64,000 bases of DNA from Bacteroidota bacterium. Its GTDB lineage: Bacteria; Bacteroidota; Bacteroidia; Chitinophagales; Chitinophagaceae. The stretch lies in NCBI GenBank assembly GCA_013285915.1, contig JABDGS010000003.1, forward strand, positions 1-64,000, in the 5' to 3' direction. The notes below the pieces were generated by a model that did not search any database, had not been told where the DNA came from, and worked only from the letters and a program-made list of their open reading frames with translations. A program made the translations under genes and the position numbers. Every line of letters begins with the position of its first letter. The stretch's first letter is position 1. This document shows, in pieces, positions 1-9,437 of the stretch.

Positions 1-686
1 CTATTAACAACATTCGCAAGTATATAACTGCGCAGCCTTATGCAAAAAATGTTGATTACATTGACAAAGAGAAGGCAAAACAGATTTGGCTGAAAGACGG
101 CGGCGAGGACTGGAGCAAAATATTAAGCGAAAACCCCCTGCAGGAAAGCATTGATTTTTATGTAAAATCTGATTTTGTTGATAAGGACAGCCTAATTAAG
201 ATATCCAATGCCATTACCACTTTATTCCCGGGCCTTGTGTCTGATGTTCAATACAAAAAAGCGCTTGTCGCCAATATAAATGCCTACGCTAACAGGGTGG
301 GCGTTATATGCCTGGTGATAGCCATAGTATTGTGTATTATAGTTATAATAAGCATTGATAATACCATAAGGCTGGCTATGTTCAGCAACCGCTTTCTAAT
401 AAAAACCATGCAAATGGTTGGTGCAACCCGCGGATTTATTGCCAGGCCAATGGATATGCGGGCATTGTTAAATGGGCTTATAAGCGCAGTAATTGCCATT
501 TTACTGCTTTTTGCTTTTATACAATGGGCTGAAAATATTGTGCCTGAGCTAAAGTTGATACATAATACCCAGCTTACCCTTATTATTTTTGCCGGCATGA
601 TAATAATTGGAGTAACAATGTCTTTGTTCAGCACCCACAGGAGCGTAATGAAATATTTGAGGATGAAGCTGGATGAACTCTATTAA
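1..686 (+). CDS. ftsX: Cell division protein FtsX-like permease (5' truncated by window edge)
   Basis: Frame open from base 3 to the stop at 686; four TM-like segments and an FtsX-like C-terminal region (NRFLIKTMQMVGATRGFIARP...); followed by DUF3098 and uppP as often seen in Bacteroidota. Confidence 0.85.
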   Translation, partial: INNIRKYITAQPYAKNVDYIDKEKAKQIWLKDGGEDWSKILSENPLQESIDFYVKSDFVDKDSLIKISNAITTLFPGLVSDVQYKKALVANINAYANRVGVICLVIAIVLCIIVIISIDNTIRLAMFSNRFLIKTMQMVGATRGFIARPMDMRALLNGLISAVIAILLLFAFIQWAENIVPELKLIHNTQLTLIIFAGMIIIGVTMSLFSTHRSVMKYLRMKLDELY

Positions 687-868
687 GGTTTGATGAGCAG
701 CATTAAGATTACAACCACTATGCACCAGGGCGGTAGCGCCTGTTGGAAATGTATAAAAAAAGCCAATTTTTACGGTTTTGGCATTTTATCGGTAATCTTA
801 TGTAATTTTCTGCCCTGCTGCAACGTAACAACATTTTGTATTGTCAACCAATTATTGATTAACTGATT

Positions 869-1288
869 ATGCGTAAATTTTTCTTAATTGTACCAGCCGC
901 AGCGGCGGCCGTTATTTTTTTTACAACATGTAAAAAAAGCGGTTCATCCGTTGATATCCAGGGCACATGGAAAGCTGCTGAAATTAGCGGTCGTAAAGCC
1001 AGCGACCTGGGCTGTATTGCTAATAACGAACTGATCTTTTCCGGCAGCAACTTTAAATTAACGTATGTAGGTGCCGATACCTGTTATTATGTGCAGAATG
1101 GGGTGCGCACTGGTTATATTGGCGCACCGGGCCAGGCAGATCTAACGGGCACATGGGTACTAAACGGCGATGTTATTACCCTTACCTTTTCCGCTGGCGA
1201 CCAGGAAAATTTGTATCTTGTGTCTGACGGCTCAGCAACTGACCTGGAGAGTGATAATATCGACACCCCTACTGTTTTTGTAAGGTAA
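869..1288 (+). CDS. Lipocalin-like lipoprotein (hypothetical)
   Basis: Signal peptide with lipobox-like TTC followed by KKSGSS; IQGTWKAAEI...LTGTWVLNGDVITLTF pattern. Confidence 0.6.
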   Translation: MRKFFLIVPAAAAAVIFFTTCKKSGSSVDIQGTWKAAEISGRKASDLGCIANNELIFSGSNFKLTYVGADTCYYVQNGVRTGYIGAPGQADLTGTWVLNGDVITLTFSAGDQENLYLVSDGSATDLESDNIDTPTVFVR

Positions 1289-1393
1289 CGACCGACCGGC
1301 CCGATATTTAAGAAAAAATTATTATTTTATCTACGAACTTTTCGTAATTTGCCACCTTAACGGTACAAAAATTATATTGCACCCGAATAAAAA

Positions 1394-1729
1394 ATGACTA
1401 TGGCAGTTAATAAACCAGTAAATAAGCCCGAAATAAAGCCCATGCCCATGCCCAGGCCCATACCAGCCCCTGTAAAAAAGAAGGAGCTTAAACCTCTTAC
1501 GCCTTTATTTACAAAGGAAAATTATATGTGGATGGCTATTGGGGCAGTTATAGTTGCCCTGGGTATGATTTTAATGAGTGGCGGTAAAAACCAGGACCCT
1601 AATACTTTTGATACCAAAGTGGTGTACAGCACTACCCGTATTACCGTAGCACCAATACTGATTGTATTGGGCCTGCTTGTTGAAATATATGCATTGTTTA
1701 AAAAATCAAAGGCGGTTGTAACGGAGTAA
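1394..1729 (+). CDS. DUF3098 family membrane protein
   Basis: Two TM segments, Pro/Lys-rich N-terminus, located between ftsX and uppP. Confidence 0.75.
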   Translation: MTMAVNKPVNKPEIKPMPMPRPIPAPVKKKELKPLTPLFTKENYMWMAIGAVIVALGMILMSGGKNQDPNTFDTKVVYSTTRITVAPILIVLGLLVEIYALFKKSKAVVTE

Positions 1730-1757
1730 TATTACTATTTTATTAAGCTATAATATT

Positions 1758-1779
1758 AAGCGGTGAGTTATCACCGCTT
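1758..1779 (+). terminator. Rho-independent terminator after the DUF3098 gene
   Basis: aagcggtga-gtta-tcaccgctt perfect 9-bp stem followed by a T run. Confidence 0.8.
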
Positions 1780-1812
1780 TTTTTATAGTTTAGACGCGCT
1801 AAAAAAGAATAT

Positions 1813-2031
1813 ATGGTTGAATGGATTGAAAAAAACACCAGGGTACTGCTACAGCAGCAATTATTGCAATTGTGTGCAAGAGACATTACAGAAGAAAGCC
1901 TGCTAACTATGAAGGGCCTGATTGATACTTTTTTATATAAAAAGGAACAAAAATATGCCGATGAAATGATAGAGGAGTTTGGCTGCACAAGGTATGATTT
2001 TGACGAATGGCTGCACGACCCGGGCAAATAA
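1813..2031 (+). CDS. Hypothetical protein
   Basis: 72-aa ORF, acidic soluble protein, no competing ORF. Confidence 0.5.
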   Translation: MVEWIEKNTRVLLQQQLLQLCARDITEESLLTMKGLIDTFLYKKEQKYADEMIEEFGCTRYDFDEWLHDPGK

Positions 2032-2205
2032 CGCTAACCGTTTTTTATAGCTATTGTCTTTTTTAAAAAACTTCCTGGACTGCTGAAACAGGCCAGCGAT
2101 TAATGCGTTTCCATATTCTTAAAAAAATGCTTTTCACGCTTAAATGTGCTAACATTGCAGCAGTTTATTGAAACTATCAGCACCAAATAAAAACCAACTG
2201 GCACT

Positions 2206-3006
2206 ATGAGTATTTTTCAAACTATTATCCTTTCCGTTGTAGAGGGAATTACAGAGTTTTTGCCCATATCCTCCACCGGCCACATGATAATTACCAGCTC
2301 GCTAATGGGCATTGAGAAAGATGCGTTTACCAAGCTTTTTGAAATTGCTGTTCAGTTAGGTGCCATCCTTTCAGTGGTGGTACTGTACTGGAAAAAATTT
2401 TTTGATTTTAGCCGTGGACAATTTTATTTAAAGCTTATAGTAGCCGTTATACCAGCGCTGCTGCTTGGGGCTTTATTCTCGGAGAAAATTGACAACCTGC
2501 TTGAAAGCCCAACTGTTGTGGCAATTGCCTTTGTAGCAGGCGGTGTGATACTTTTATTTGTTGACAATATATTTAAAGCTTCAACAATTGACACAGATAA
2601 AGACATAAGTTTTGGCAAAGGTTTTATTATTGGTATTTGGCAATGCCTTGCCATGATACCTGGTGTAAGCAGAAGCGCAGCAAGCATAATAGGCGGCATG
2701 CAGCAAAAGCTAACCAGGAGGCTGGCAGCCGAATTTTCATTTTTCCTGGCAGTACCAACCATGGCTGCCGCAACCGGCTATAAGCTGTTAAAAGCATACA
2801 AGGCAACCCCGGAAATGCTGAAAGACAAGCATAACCTTATTGCTTTAGGCCTGGGCAATGTTATTGCTTTTATTGTAGCTATGATAGCCATTAAGTTTTT
2901 TATAACCTACCTGCAAAAACACGGTTTTAAGTTATTTGGCTGGTACCGCATTATCGCCGGTATTGTATTGCTAATACTTATTTACACAGGTAAAATTGCG
3001 CAATAA
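2206..3006 (+). CDS. uppP: Undecaprenyl-diphosphatase
   Basis: EGITEFLPISSTGH and PGVSRSAASIIGG motifs, polytopic membrane protein. Confidence 0.95.
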   Translation: MSIFQTIILSVVEGITEFLPISSTGHMIITSSLMGIEKDAFTKLFEIAVQLGAILSVVVLYWKKFFDFSRGQFYLKLIVAVIPALLLGALFSEKIDNLLESPTVVAIAFVAGGVILLFVDNIFKASTIDTDKDISFGKGFIIGIWQCLAMIPGVSRSAASIIGGMQQKLTRRLAAEFSFFLAVPTMAAATGYKLLKAYKATPEMLKDKHNLIALGLGNVIAFIVAMIAIKFFITYLQKHGFKLFGWYRIIAGIVLLILIYTGKIAQ

Positions 3007-3078
3007 ACTAAGCCGGTTATACAGGAAAAATTGGTTTATCATTTTAAATCATTAATTTTTCGCCCTTAATTAATAAGC

Positions 3079-4401
3079 ATGCAAACTGCTTCAAAAAAGG
3101 TAGTAAACGGCTGGGCCATGTATGATTGGGCAAACAGCGCCTATAACCTTGTCATTACATCAACCATATTTCCTGCTTACTACGACAACATTACAACTAC
3201 CAAAGACACAGCGGGCAATATAATAAGTCATAAAGTAACTTTTTTAGGGTTACAATTTGAAAACGCTTCCTTATACAATTATGCCCTTGCTGCTGCATAT
3301 CTAATCATTGCTCTCTTGTCGCCAATTCTGTCATCTATAGCTGACTACAAAGGCAATAAAAAAAGTTTTATGCGGTTCTTTTGTTATATGGGGAGTTTAA
3401 GCTGTATGTTGATGTATTTTTTTACAAGAGATACTTTAGCATTAGGAATATTCACATGTATAGTTGCAGCTATAGGGTACTGCGGCAGTTTCGTATTTTA
3501 TAACTCATACCTTCCTGAAATAGCCGCTGAAGAGGACCGGGACAGGGTAAGCGCCAAAGGGTTTGCATGGGGATATATAGGCAGCATTATATTACAACTA
3601 ATCTGCTTTGCACTGGTTTTTTCCAACCTCTTTGCCGATGGCACAGTGGCGCCAAGGTTATCATTTTTTTTAACAGGCCTCTGGTGGGCAGGCTTTGCTC
3701 AAATTACTTTTGCACGCCTACCAAAAGGAACGCCAGCTGCCAATTTCGAAAACACCAGCCTGCTGACGCATGGCTTCAAACAATTGGCGAAAGTTTGGAG
3801 CATAGCAAAAAAAATACCGGTATTAAAAAGATTCCTTATTGCTTTCTTATTTTACAGTATGGGTGTACAAACGGTTATGCTCGCGGCTACATTATTTGGC
3901 AGCCAGGTATTAGGCCTGTCCACTACAAAGCTAATAGCCTGCATATTAATAATTCAGGTTGTTGCAATTGGGGGCGCATATTTAATGGCAAAACTTAGCG
4001 ATGTATATGGCAACGTACGTGTACTGATGTTTGTAGTAGTTTTGTGGATTGGCATTTGCATTGCCGCCTACCTTATTACAACAGAGTTAGAATTTTATAT
4101 TGTTGCAACACTTGTAGGCCTGGTTATGGGAGGTATTCAATCCCTGAGCCGGTCTACATATTCTAAAATAATGCCGGAGACACATGATACTGCATCATTC
4201 TTTAGTTTTTTTGATGTAACAGAAAAGATAGCGATAGTAATTGGCATGTTTAGCTTCGGCTTTGTTCAAGAGCTTACAGGTAATATGCGCAACTCGGTAA
4301 TAGCTTTAATTGCCTTTTTTGTAATTGGGTTTATAGGGTTAATATTTACATTAATTGCTCAAAAAAGAAATCCAACAGCAATACCCCAAATGGTAGGTTA
4401 A
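3079..4401 (+). CDS. MFS transporter, UMF1/Atg22-like family
   Basis: YDWANSAYNLVITSTIFPAYY N-terminus, about 12 TM segments. Confidence 0.85.
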   Translation: MQTASKKVVNGWAMYDWANSAYNLVITSTIFPAYYDNITTTKDTAGNIISHKVTFLGLQFENASLYNYALAAAYLIIALLSPILSSIADYKGNKKSFMRFFCYMGSLSCMLMYFFTRDTLALGIFTCIVAAIGYCGSFVFYNSYLPEIAAEEDRDRVSAKGFAWGYIGSIILQLICFALVFSNLFADGTVAPRLSFFLTGLWWAGFAQITFARLPKGTPAANFENTSLLTHGFKQLAKVWSIAKKIPVLKRFLIAFLFYSMGVQTVMLAATLFGSQVLGLSTTKLIACILIIQVVAIGGAYLMAKLSDVYGNVRVLMFVVVLWIGICIAAYLITTELEFYIVATLVGLVMGGIQSLSRSTYSKIMPETHDTASFFSFFDVTEKIAIVIGMFSFGFVQELTGNMRNSVIALIAFFVIGFIGLIFTLIAQKRNPTAIPQMVG

Positions 4402-4430
4402 TGGTTAATTGCTAACCAAATTTACTTAAT

Positions 4431-5300
4431 ATGTATCTCCACACAATCAATACAGAACTTTTTAAATTAGACGGCGGCGCCATGTTTGGTGTGGTGCCAA
4501 AGGCCATTTGGAATAAGCTTGTTCCTGCGGATGAGAATAACCTTTGCACATGGGCAATGCGTTTGTTACTGATAGAAGATGGCGATAAACTAATTTTAAT
4601 TGATACCGGCATCGGCAACAAACAGGATGCTAAATTTTTCAGTCATTATTATCTGGATCACCATAACACACTCAATACATCATTACAGGCTTTGGGCTTT
4701 AGCAAGGATGATGTAACAGACGTTATATTAACCCACCTGCATTTTGATCATTGCGGTGGCGCAATTGCGAGGGATGGCGATAAATTAGTACCCGCTTTTA
4801 AAAACGCTGTTTACTGGAGTAATGAACGCCACTGGCAATGGGCCACAAACCCCAACGACAGGGAAAAGGCATCCTTTTTAAAAGAGAATATTTTACCCAT
4901 AAAAGAAAGTGGCCAGCTTAAATTTATACAAACACCTGCAAACGGGCTTGAGCAAACAGGGGTATTGGGGAGTGCCGTATTTAATAAAAATATATCATTA
5001 CGTTTTGTGAACGGCCATACAGACATGATGATGCTGCCCCAAATAAATTATAATGGCAAAACATTGGTGTATGTGGCTGATCTGCTGCCATCTGTTGCCC
5101 ACCTGCCATTACCTTATGTAATGGGTTACGATATGTTCCCGCTTACTACTCTCAATGAAAAAAAATCTTTTTTAAAAGAAGCTGCAGACAACAATTACAA
5201 CTTATTTTTTGAGCACGATGCGGTAAATGAGTGCTGTTCCCTTCACCATACTGAAAAAGGCATAAGGCAAAAGGATACGTTTAGGTTAAGTGAAATATAG
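4431..5300 (+). CDS. MBL-fold metallo-hydrolase
   Basis: DTGIGN and THLHFDHCGG motifs. Confidence 0.9.
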   Translation: MYLHTINTELFKLDGGAMFGVVPKAIWNKLVPADENNLCTWAMRLLLIEDGDKLILIDTGIGNKQDAKFFSHYYLDHHNTLNTSLQALGFSKDDVTDVILTHLHFDHCGGAIARDGDKLVPAFKNAVYWSNERHWQWATNPNDREKASFLKENILPIKESGQLKFIQTPANGLEQTGVLGSAVFNKNISLRFVNGHTDMMMLPQINYNGKTLVYVADLLPSVAHLPLPYVMGYDMFPLTTLNEKKSFLKEAADNNYNLFFEHDAVNECCSLHHTEKGIRQKDTFRLSEI

Positions 5301-5377
5301 TTATTTAAGTTAGTCGCGTCTCAATGTTATCGGTAAGCATTTTCTATAAAATGTCAACCAACAATTTCTACCTGTAA

Positions 5378-6169
5378 TTACCTAATGCTTATCAGTGAGC
5401 TTAGCGGGTGGCGCAGGTTACTGTATTGCATCATATCAATTTTAACGCTGCCTACTATAATGGGGCTTTCAATACGCAGCGGTATATGATTTGCATCATC
5501 GCTTACCCATACAGTCATTTTTTCACCTCCCTGGAAAAGAGTACCTTTTACCAGCAATGGCTTAAATTTAATGGCATTAAATTTACCATATTTTGTTTTG
5601 ATAGTCTCTTTACCTAAATAACGTATATACAGGTTTTGTACTTCGTTGTCAAGAAACATGCTAAATGGTACACGATCGTTAACTTGATATTTACTAAAAT
5701 CAATATTACGCGCATAGTATACTGAACTTAATACATCCTGCACACAATTGGGCACCTTAAACACCCCTGCCGTTGTAATAGCGGTATTGGATGTTTGGTC
5801 AAAAGTTACATTCTCATATTTTTTATACCCACCTTCGTTTATGTTGCGTATAAATTTTAATGGCTGCAGGTTTGTCGTATCAAAATAGCTTTCATACCTG
5901 TCCCGCACCTTAAATATCCAGTCGTAACTTGAATTTGATTTACCGTCACCTACAACATGATATACTGTTTTATTATTCAATTTTTCAATACTTGCAGTAA
6001 AAGTCGCCTCGCCTGCATTAACATATATACCAACTACGGAGTAGAAAATATTGAAAGTAATGGTTTCGCCCTGCTGAAAAGCGGTATTACGAATACCGCA
6101 AAAATCATCGCCCGCTGAAAGCCTTACACAAATAAGTAAAAATATGCCGAGGGTTACTAATCGCTTCAC
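5378..6169 (-). CDS. DUF3108 domain-containing secreted protein
   Basis: Signal peptide; GEATFTASIEKLNNKTVYHVVGDGKSNSSYDWIFKVRDRYESYFD pattern. Confidence 0.75.
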   Translation of the reverse strand: MKRLVTLGIFLLICVRLSAGDDFCGIRNTAFQQGETITFNIFYSVVGIYVNAGEATFTASIEKLNNKTVYHVVGDGKSNSSYDWIFKVRDRYESYFDTTNLQPLKFIRNINEGGYKKYENVTFDQTSNTAITTAGVFKVPNCVQDVLSSVYYARNIDFSKYQVNDRVPFSMFLDNEVQNLYIRYLGKETIKTKYGKFNAIKFKPLLVKGTLFQGGEKMTVWVSDDANHIPLRIESPIIVGSVKIDMMQYSNLRHPLSSLISIR

Positions 6170-6170
6170 G

Positions 6171-7163
6171 TTACCTGTTTCTGAAAATTTTAATACTTAA
6201 TACAAATAAGCTTCCTGCAATTGCAGGAATAATTATATTCAACAACCAAATGCCCGCTGCAGTAAACACAATACCACCACTATTTTTGCTTAATATGCCA
6301 AATAACTGCAAACCGGTTTCACCACGTATACCGAGGTCAGCTACAGGTATGGTGGGCAAAACTGCAAGCACCAAAAAAAGAACGCTTGTAGTACAAACAG
6401 CGTCAAACCAGTTTATCTGCACATTAAATATATGCAGCATTAACAGATATTGAACAATAAATACGATAAATCTTATAACAGAAAGCGCCAAAATTTTCGT
6501 TAATTCCTTCCAGTGAAAAGTTTCCAGGCTCTCAATTAAATATTTATACTTGTATACAAACGGAATTTTCTCCACTAATGTTGTGAGCCATGATAACCTG
6601 TAGTATATAAATGCAACAACAACCGCAGTCATAGCAATCATATAGGTCATTGCGGTAACCCAAAATCCTGTAAAACCCTGCGCTTGTGGTAAACCCTGCC
6701 ATGCAGTTTTGTTAAGATAGATCAACCCCGCAAGCCCTGCAACAAGTGTAACCAATATTTGGCTTATGCTGCCAACGGTGGTTACTGCGATTGAACGAAG
6801 GCGGTTGCCCTCTTTCATATATACGATCCGTCCAAAGTAGTCCCCAATACCATTTGGCGCAAACAAGGAGAATGACAGGCCAGATAAAACTGCTTTAACT
6901 GCTGTAAAATAACGCACACTTTGCACCGTTCTAACAAGCATCTGCCATTTCCTGGCCTCTATAGCCCAGTTAATACCCATTAAAATAAACAGGAATATTA
7001 TGTACGGTTTATTTTGTTGTGAAAAAGCCTGCTCAATAAGCTTTTTTGTTTGCTGAAGAGTTGCCTGGTTAGTTAATTTTCGGTAGATAGTTAAGGCCAG
7101 GATAAAAAATAAAATTGGCCCAATTACATAGTTCAGTAATATTTTATACCGTCGTTTTAGCAA
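6171..7163 (-). CDS. Lysylphosphatidylglycerol synthase TM region / flippase-like (UPF0104) membrane protein
   Basis: Polytopic; NWAIEARKWQML and GxGDYFGRI motifs. Confidence 0.75.
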   Translation of the reverse strand: MLKRRYKILLNYVIGPILFFILALTIYRKLTNQATLQQTKKLIEQAFSQQNKPYIIFLFILMGINWAIEARKWQMLVRTVQSVRYFTAVKAVLSGLSFSLFAPNGIGDYFGRIVYMKEGNRLRSIAVTTVGSISQILVTLVAGLAGLIYLNKTAWQGLPQAQGFTGFWVTAMTYMIAMTAVVVAFIYYRLSWLTTLVEKIPFVYKYKYLIESLETFHWKELTKILALSVIRFIVFIVQYLLMLHIFNVQINWFDAVCTTSVLFLVLAVLPTIPVADLGIRGETGLQLFGILSKNSGGIVFTAAGIWLLNIIIPAIAGSLFVLSIKIFRNR

Positions 7164-7261
7164 ACAAAATTTTTATCAAACCTACGGCAAAACATTCATT
7201 TTATGTATACCACGGGTAGTTTCCTGTTATAATGCATACAAATTATTACTTTCACCCGCGG

Positions 7262-7825
7262 ATGAAGCAGGATAAAGAAATAATATTAGGCATTGACCCC
7301 GGCACTGTAATTATGGGCTATGCATTAATTGCTGTAGCAGGTAACAGCGTGTCATTAATTACGATGGATGTTTTGAGGCTGGCGTCAAAAAAAGATATAT
7401 ACGAGCGCCTGCAAATGATACACGAAAAAGTGTGCGGCCTTATAACAATGCATAAACCTACTACCTTTGCTATTGAAGCTCCATTTTTTGGCAAAAATGT
7501 GCAAAGTATGCTTAAGCTTGGCAGGGCCCAGGGTGTAGCTATTGCAGCCGCAATGCAATATTCGATAAACGTAACTGAATACTCCCCCAAAAAAGTAAAG
7601 CAGTCAATAACCGGCAATGGCAATGCTGATAAAGAACAGGTTTGGAAAATGCTGCAGCGTATTTTAATGTTGCAGGAAAAGCCGCAATATTTTGATGCCA
7701 CAGATGCGCTGGCAGTGGCATTGTGCCATCACTATCAAACAACATCGCCACTTGGTAAAAAAGAAAAAGGGCTTAAAGGCTGGGGCGATTTTGTTGCTAA
7801 AAACGAGGGCAGGATAAAAAAATAA
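7262..7825 (+). CDS. ruvC: Crossover junction endodeoxyribonuclease RuvC
   Basis: ILGIDPGTVIMGYALI and DATDALAVALCHH motifs; start likely at the internal ATG 7262 of the 7232 ORF. Confidence 0.92.
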   Translation: MKQDKEIILGIDPGTVIMGYALIAVAGNSVSLITMDVLRLASKKDIYERLQMIHEKVCGLITMHKPTTFAIEAPFFGKNVQSMLKLGRAQGVAIAAAMQYSINVTEYSPKKVKQSITGNGNADKEQVWKMLQRILMLQEKPQYFDATDALAVALCHHYQTTSPLGKKEKGLKGWGDFVAKNEGRIKK

Positions 7826-7836
7826 TTTCCAGTTAT

Positions 7837-8340
7837 ATGCAACCCAATCTACTTAAAAAAATACGGCGCCTCGTTGTGCTTTTTATTATAATGCTTGCCT
7901 TAAGCGGCTTAACAGCCTTCCCGGTATATAGCGAGCTGCACTGGCTAAAGCAATTTAGTATAATGAACAGTAATAACTTTATAAGCAACTGGCTTAATGA
8001 AGTATACAATGCTGTTGCAGATGCACAAGAACACTATCCATTTATATTTTACGGTTTCGACTGGCTGGCCTTTGCGCACCTTGTAATTGCATTGCTTTTT
8101 TATGGTGTATACAAAAACCCTGTGCGTAATAAATTTATAGTTAGCTGGGGCATGTTTTGCTGTATCGCCATTATACCACTGGCCTTTATTTGCGGCCCCA
8201 TACGGGGAATACCTTTGCCACATATTTTGATCGACTGCAGCTTTGGTGTTATCGGTATTATACCTTTATATATTTGCAGAAAATATATAACGCAATTAGA
8301 AGCACTGCAAAAAGCAAACCCAGGCAATAACAATTTTTGA
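7837..8340 (+). CDS. Hypothetical membrane protein
   Basis: 167-aa ORF with 4 TM segments, directly downstream of ruvC. Confidence 0.6.
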   Translation: MQPNLLKKIRRLVVLFIIMLALSGLTAFPVYSELHWLKQFSIMNSNNFISNWLNEVYNAVADAQEHYPFIFYGFDWLAFAHLVIALLFYGVYKNPVRNKFIVSWGMFCCIAIIPLAFICGPIRGIPLPHILIDCSFGVIGIIPLYICRKYITQLEALQKANPGNNNF

Positions 8341-8341
8341 T

Positions 8342-8824
8342 ATGAGAAACACATTGCTGCAACGGCTGCAATACCAGCCATCGTCGCTGGATATTTCGTT
8401 ACACGGCCTTACAGAAGAACAAGTAAAACTTAAACCGCTGCCCGACAAATGGAGCATTTTTGAAAACCTTGCCCACCTTGCCCGCTACCATAAAGTTTTT
8501 AAAGAAAGGGTTGGGTTAATAACAGGCCCCGGCACGCCGGTATTTCAGCCGTATAAGGCTGATAATGATCCCGCTTTTTTTGAGTGGCAGAAAAAACCCT
8601 ACGGCCAGTTAATGGATGATTTTTATACTGACCGCGCTGAATTAAACAAGCAATTGGCTGCACTTACTGAAGAGCAATTGCAGGGCACTGCACGGCACCC
8701 AATGTATGGATTATTGAATATGGAAGGCTGGACGGAAATGTTTTTGTTGCATGAAGCGCACCATTTTTTTACCATTATTAAGCTTGCGGCAATGGTTGTG
8801 CCAGGTGAAGTGATCGGGCGATAA
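8342..8824 (+). CDS. DinB family protein
   Basis: LKPLPDKWSIFENLAHLARYH...LLHEAHHFFTIIKL. Confidence 0.8.
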   Translation: MRNTLLQRLQYQPSSLDISLHGLTEEQVKLKPLPDKWSIFENLAHLARYHKVFKERVGLITGPGTPVFQPYKADNDPAFFEWQKKPYGQLMDDFYTDRAELNKQLAALTEEQLQGTARHPMYGLLNMEGWTEMFLLHEAHHFFTIIKLAAMVVPGEVIGR

Positions 8825-8926
8825 TTGGTATTTGAAGCACAATAACTATTATAATGTTTTGAATATTTTAGGGCCTTTATTTGAGTTGATAATATTTTGT
8901 ACCTTTAGTATGTAAATAATTATTTA

Positions 8927-9145
8927 ATGTCAGAAGTATATCATATAAGAGCTAAAAAGGACTATGCCGTAGCGCTTCTCGAATTGCTACGAAAGGATGA
9001 TGCCATTGAAGATTTGGAACTGAAACAATTTGAGTTATCCGATTCTCAAAAGGTGGCTGTTGATAAAGAAATAAAGTTAATATCCGAAAATCCGGGTTAT
9101 CTTCAGAAGTGGGATGATATAAAACAACGGTTTAAAATATCTTGA
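8927..9145 (+). CDS. Putative antitoxin of a type II TA module
   Basis: 72-aa acidic/helical ORF immediately upstream of, and overlapping, a RelE/ParE-like toxin. Confidence 0.6.
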   Translation: MSEVYHIRAKKDYAVALLELLRKDDAIEDLELKQFELSDSQKVAVDKEIKLISENPGYLQKWDDIKQRFKIS

Positions 9146-9435
9146 TTGTTTACACTGTCTATATAACCCCGCCAGCCATCGACGATATTGATGATGGGGT
9201 AAACTACTACAATAAAAAATCAGAGTATCTGGGTTTTAAATTTGCAGACGAAATAGATGTAGCCTTTAAGTCAATTAGTAAAAATCCTTTTGCCTTTGGT
9301 GTACGCTATAGAGATGTTAGAGGAAAATTACTTAAAAAATTTCCATATTTAATACTTTACAGGGTAAATGATGAAATGATAACTATAGAAGTATTAAGAA
9401 TATTTAATACGTATCAAAATCCGTATTGGCTATAA
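9142..9435 (+). CDS. RelE/ParE family toxin-like protein (TTG start)
   Basis: ITPPAIDDIDDGVNYYNKKSEYLGFKFADEID...FPYLILYRVNDEMITIEVLRIFNTYQNP is typical of the ParE/RelE fold; TTGA overlap with the antitoxin stop. Confidence 0.8.
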   Translation: MIVYTVYITPPAIDDIDDGVNYYNKKSEYLGFKFADEIDVAFKSISKNPFAFGVRYRDVRGKLLKKFPYLILYRVNDEMITIEVLRIFNTYQNPYWL

Positions 9436-9437
9436 AC

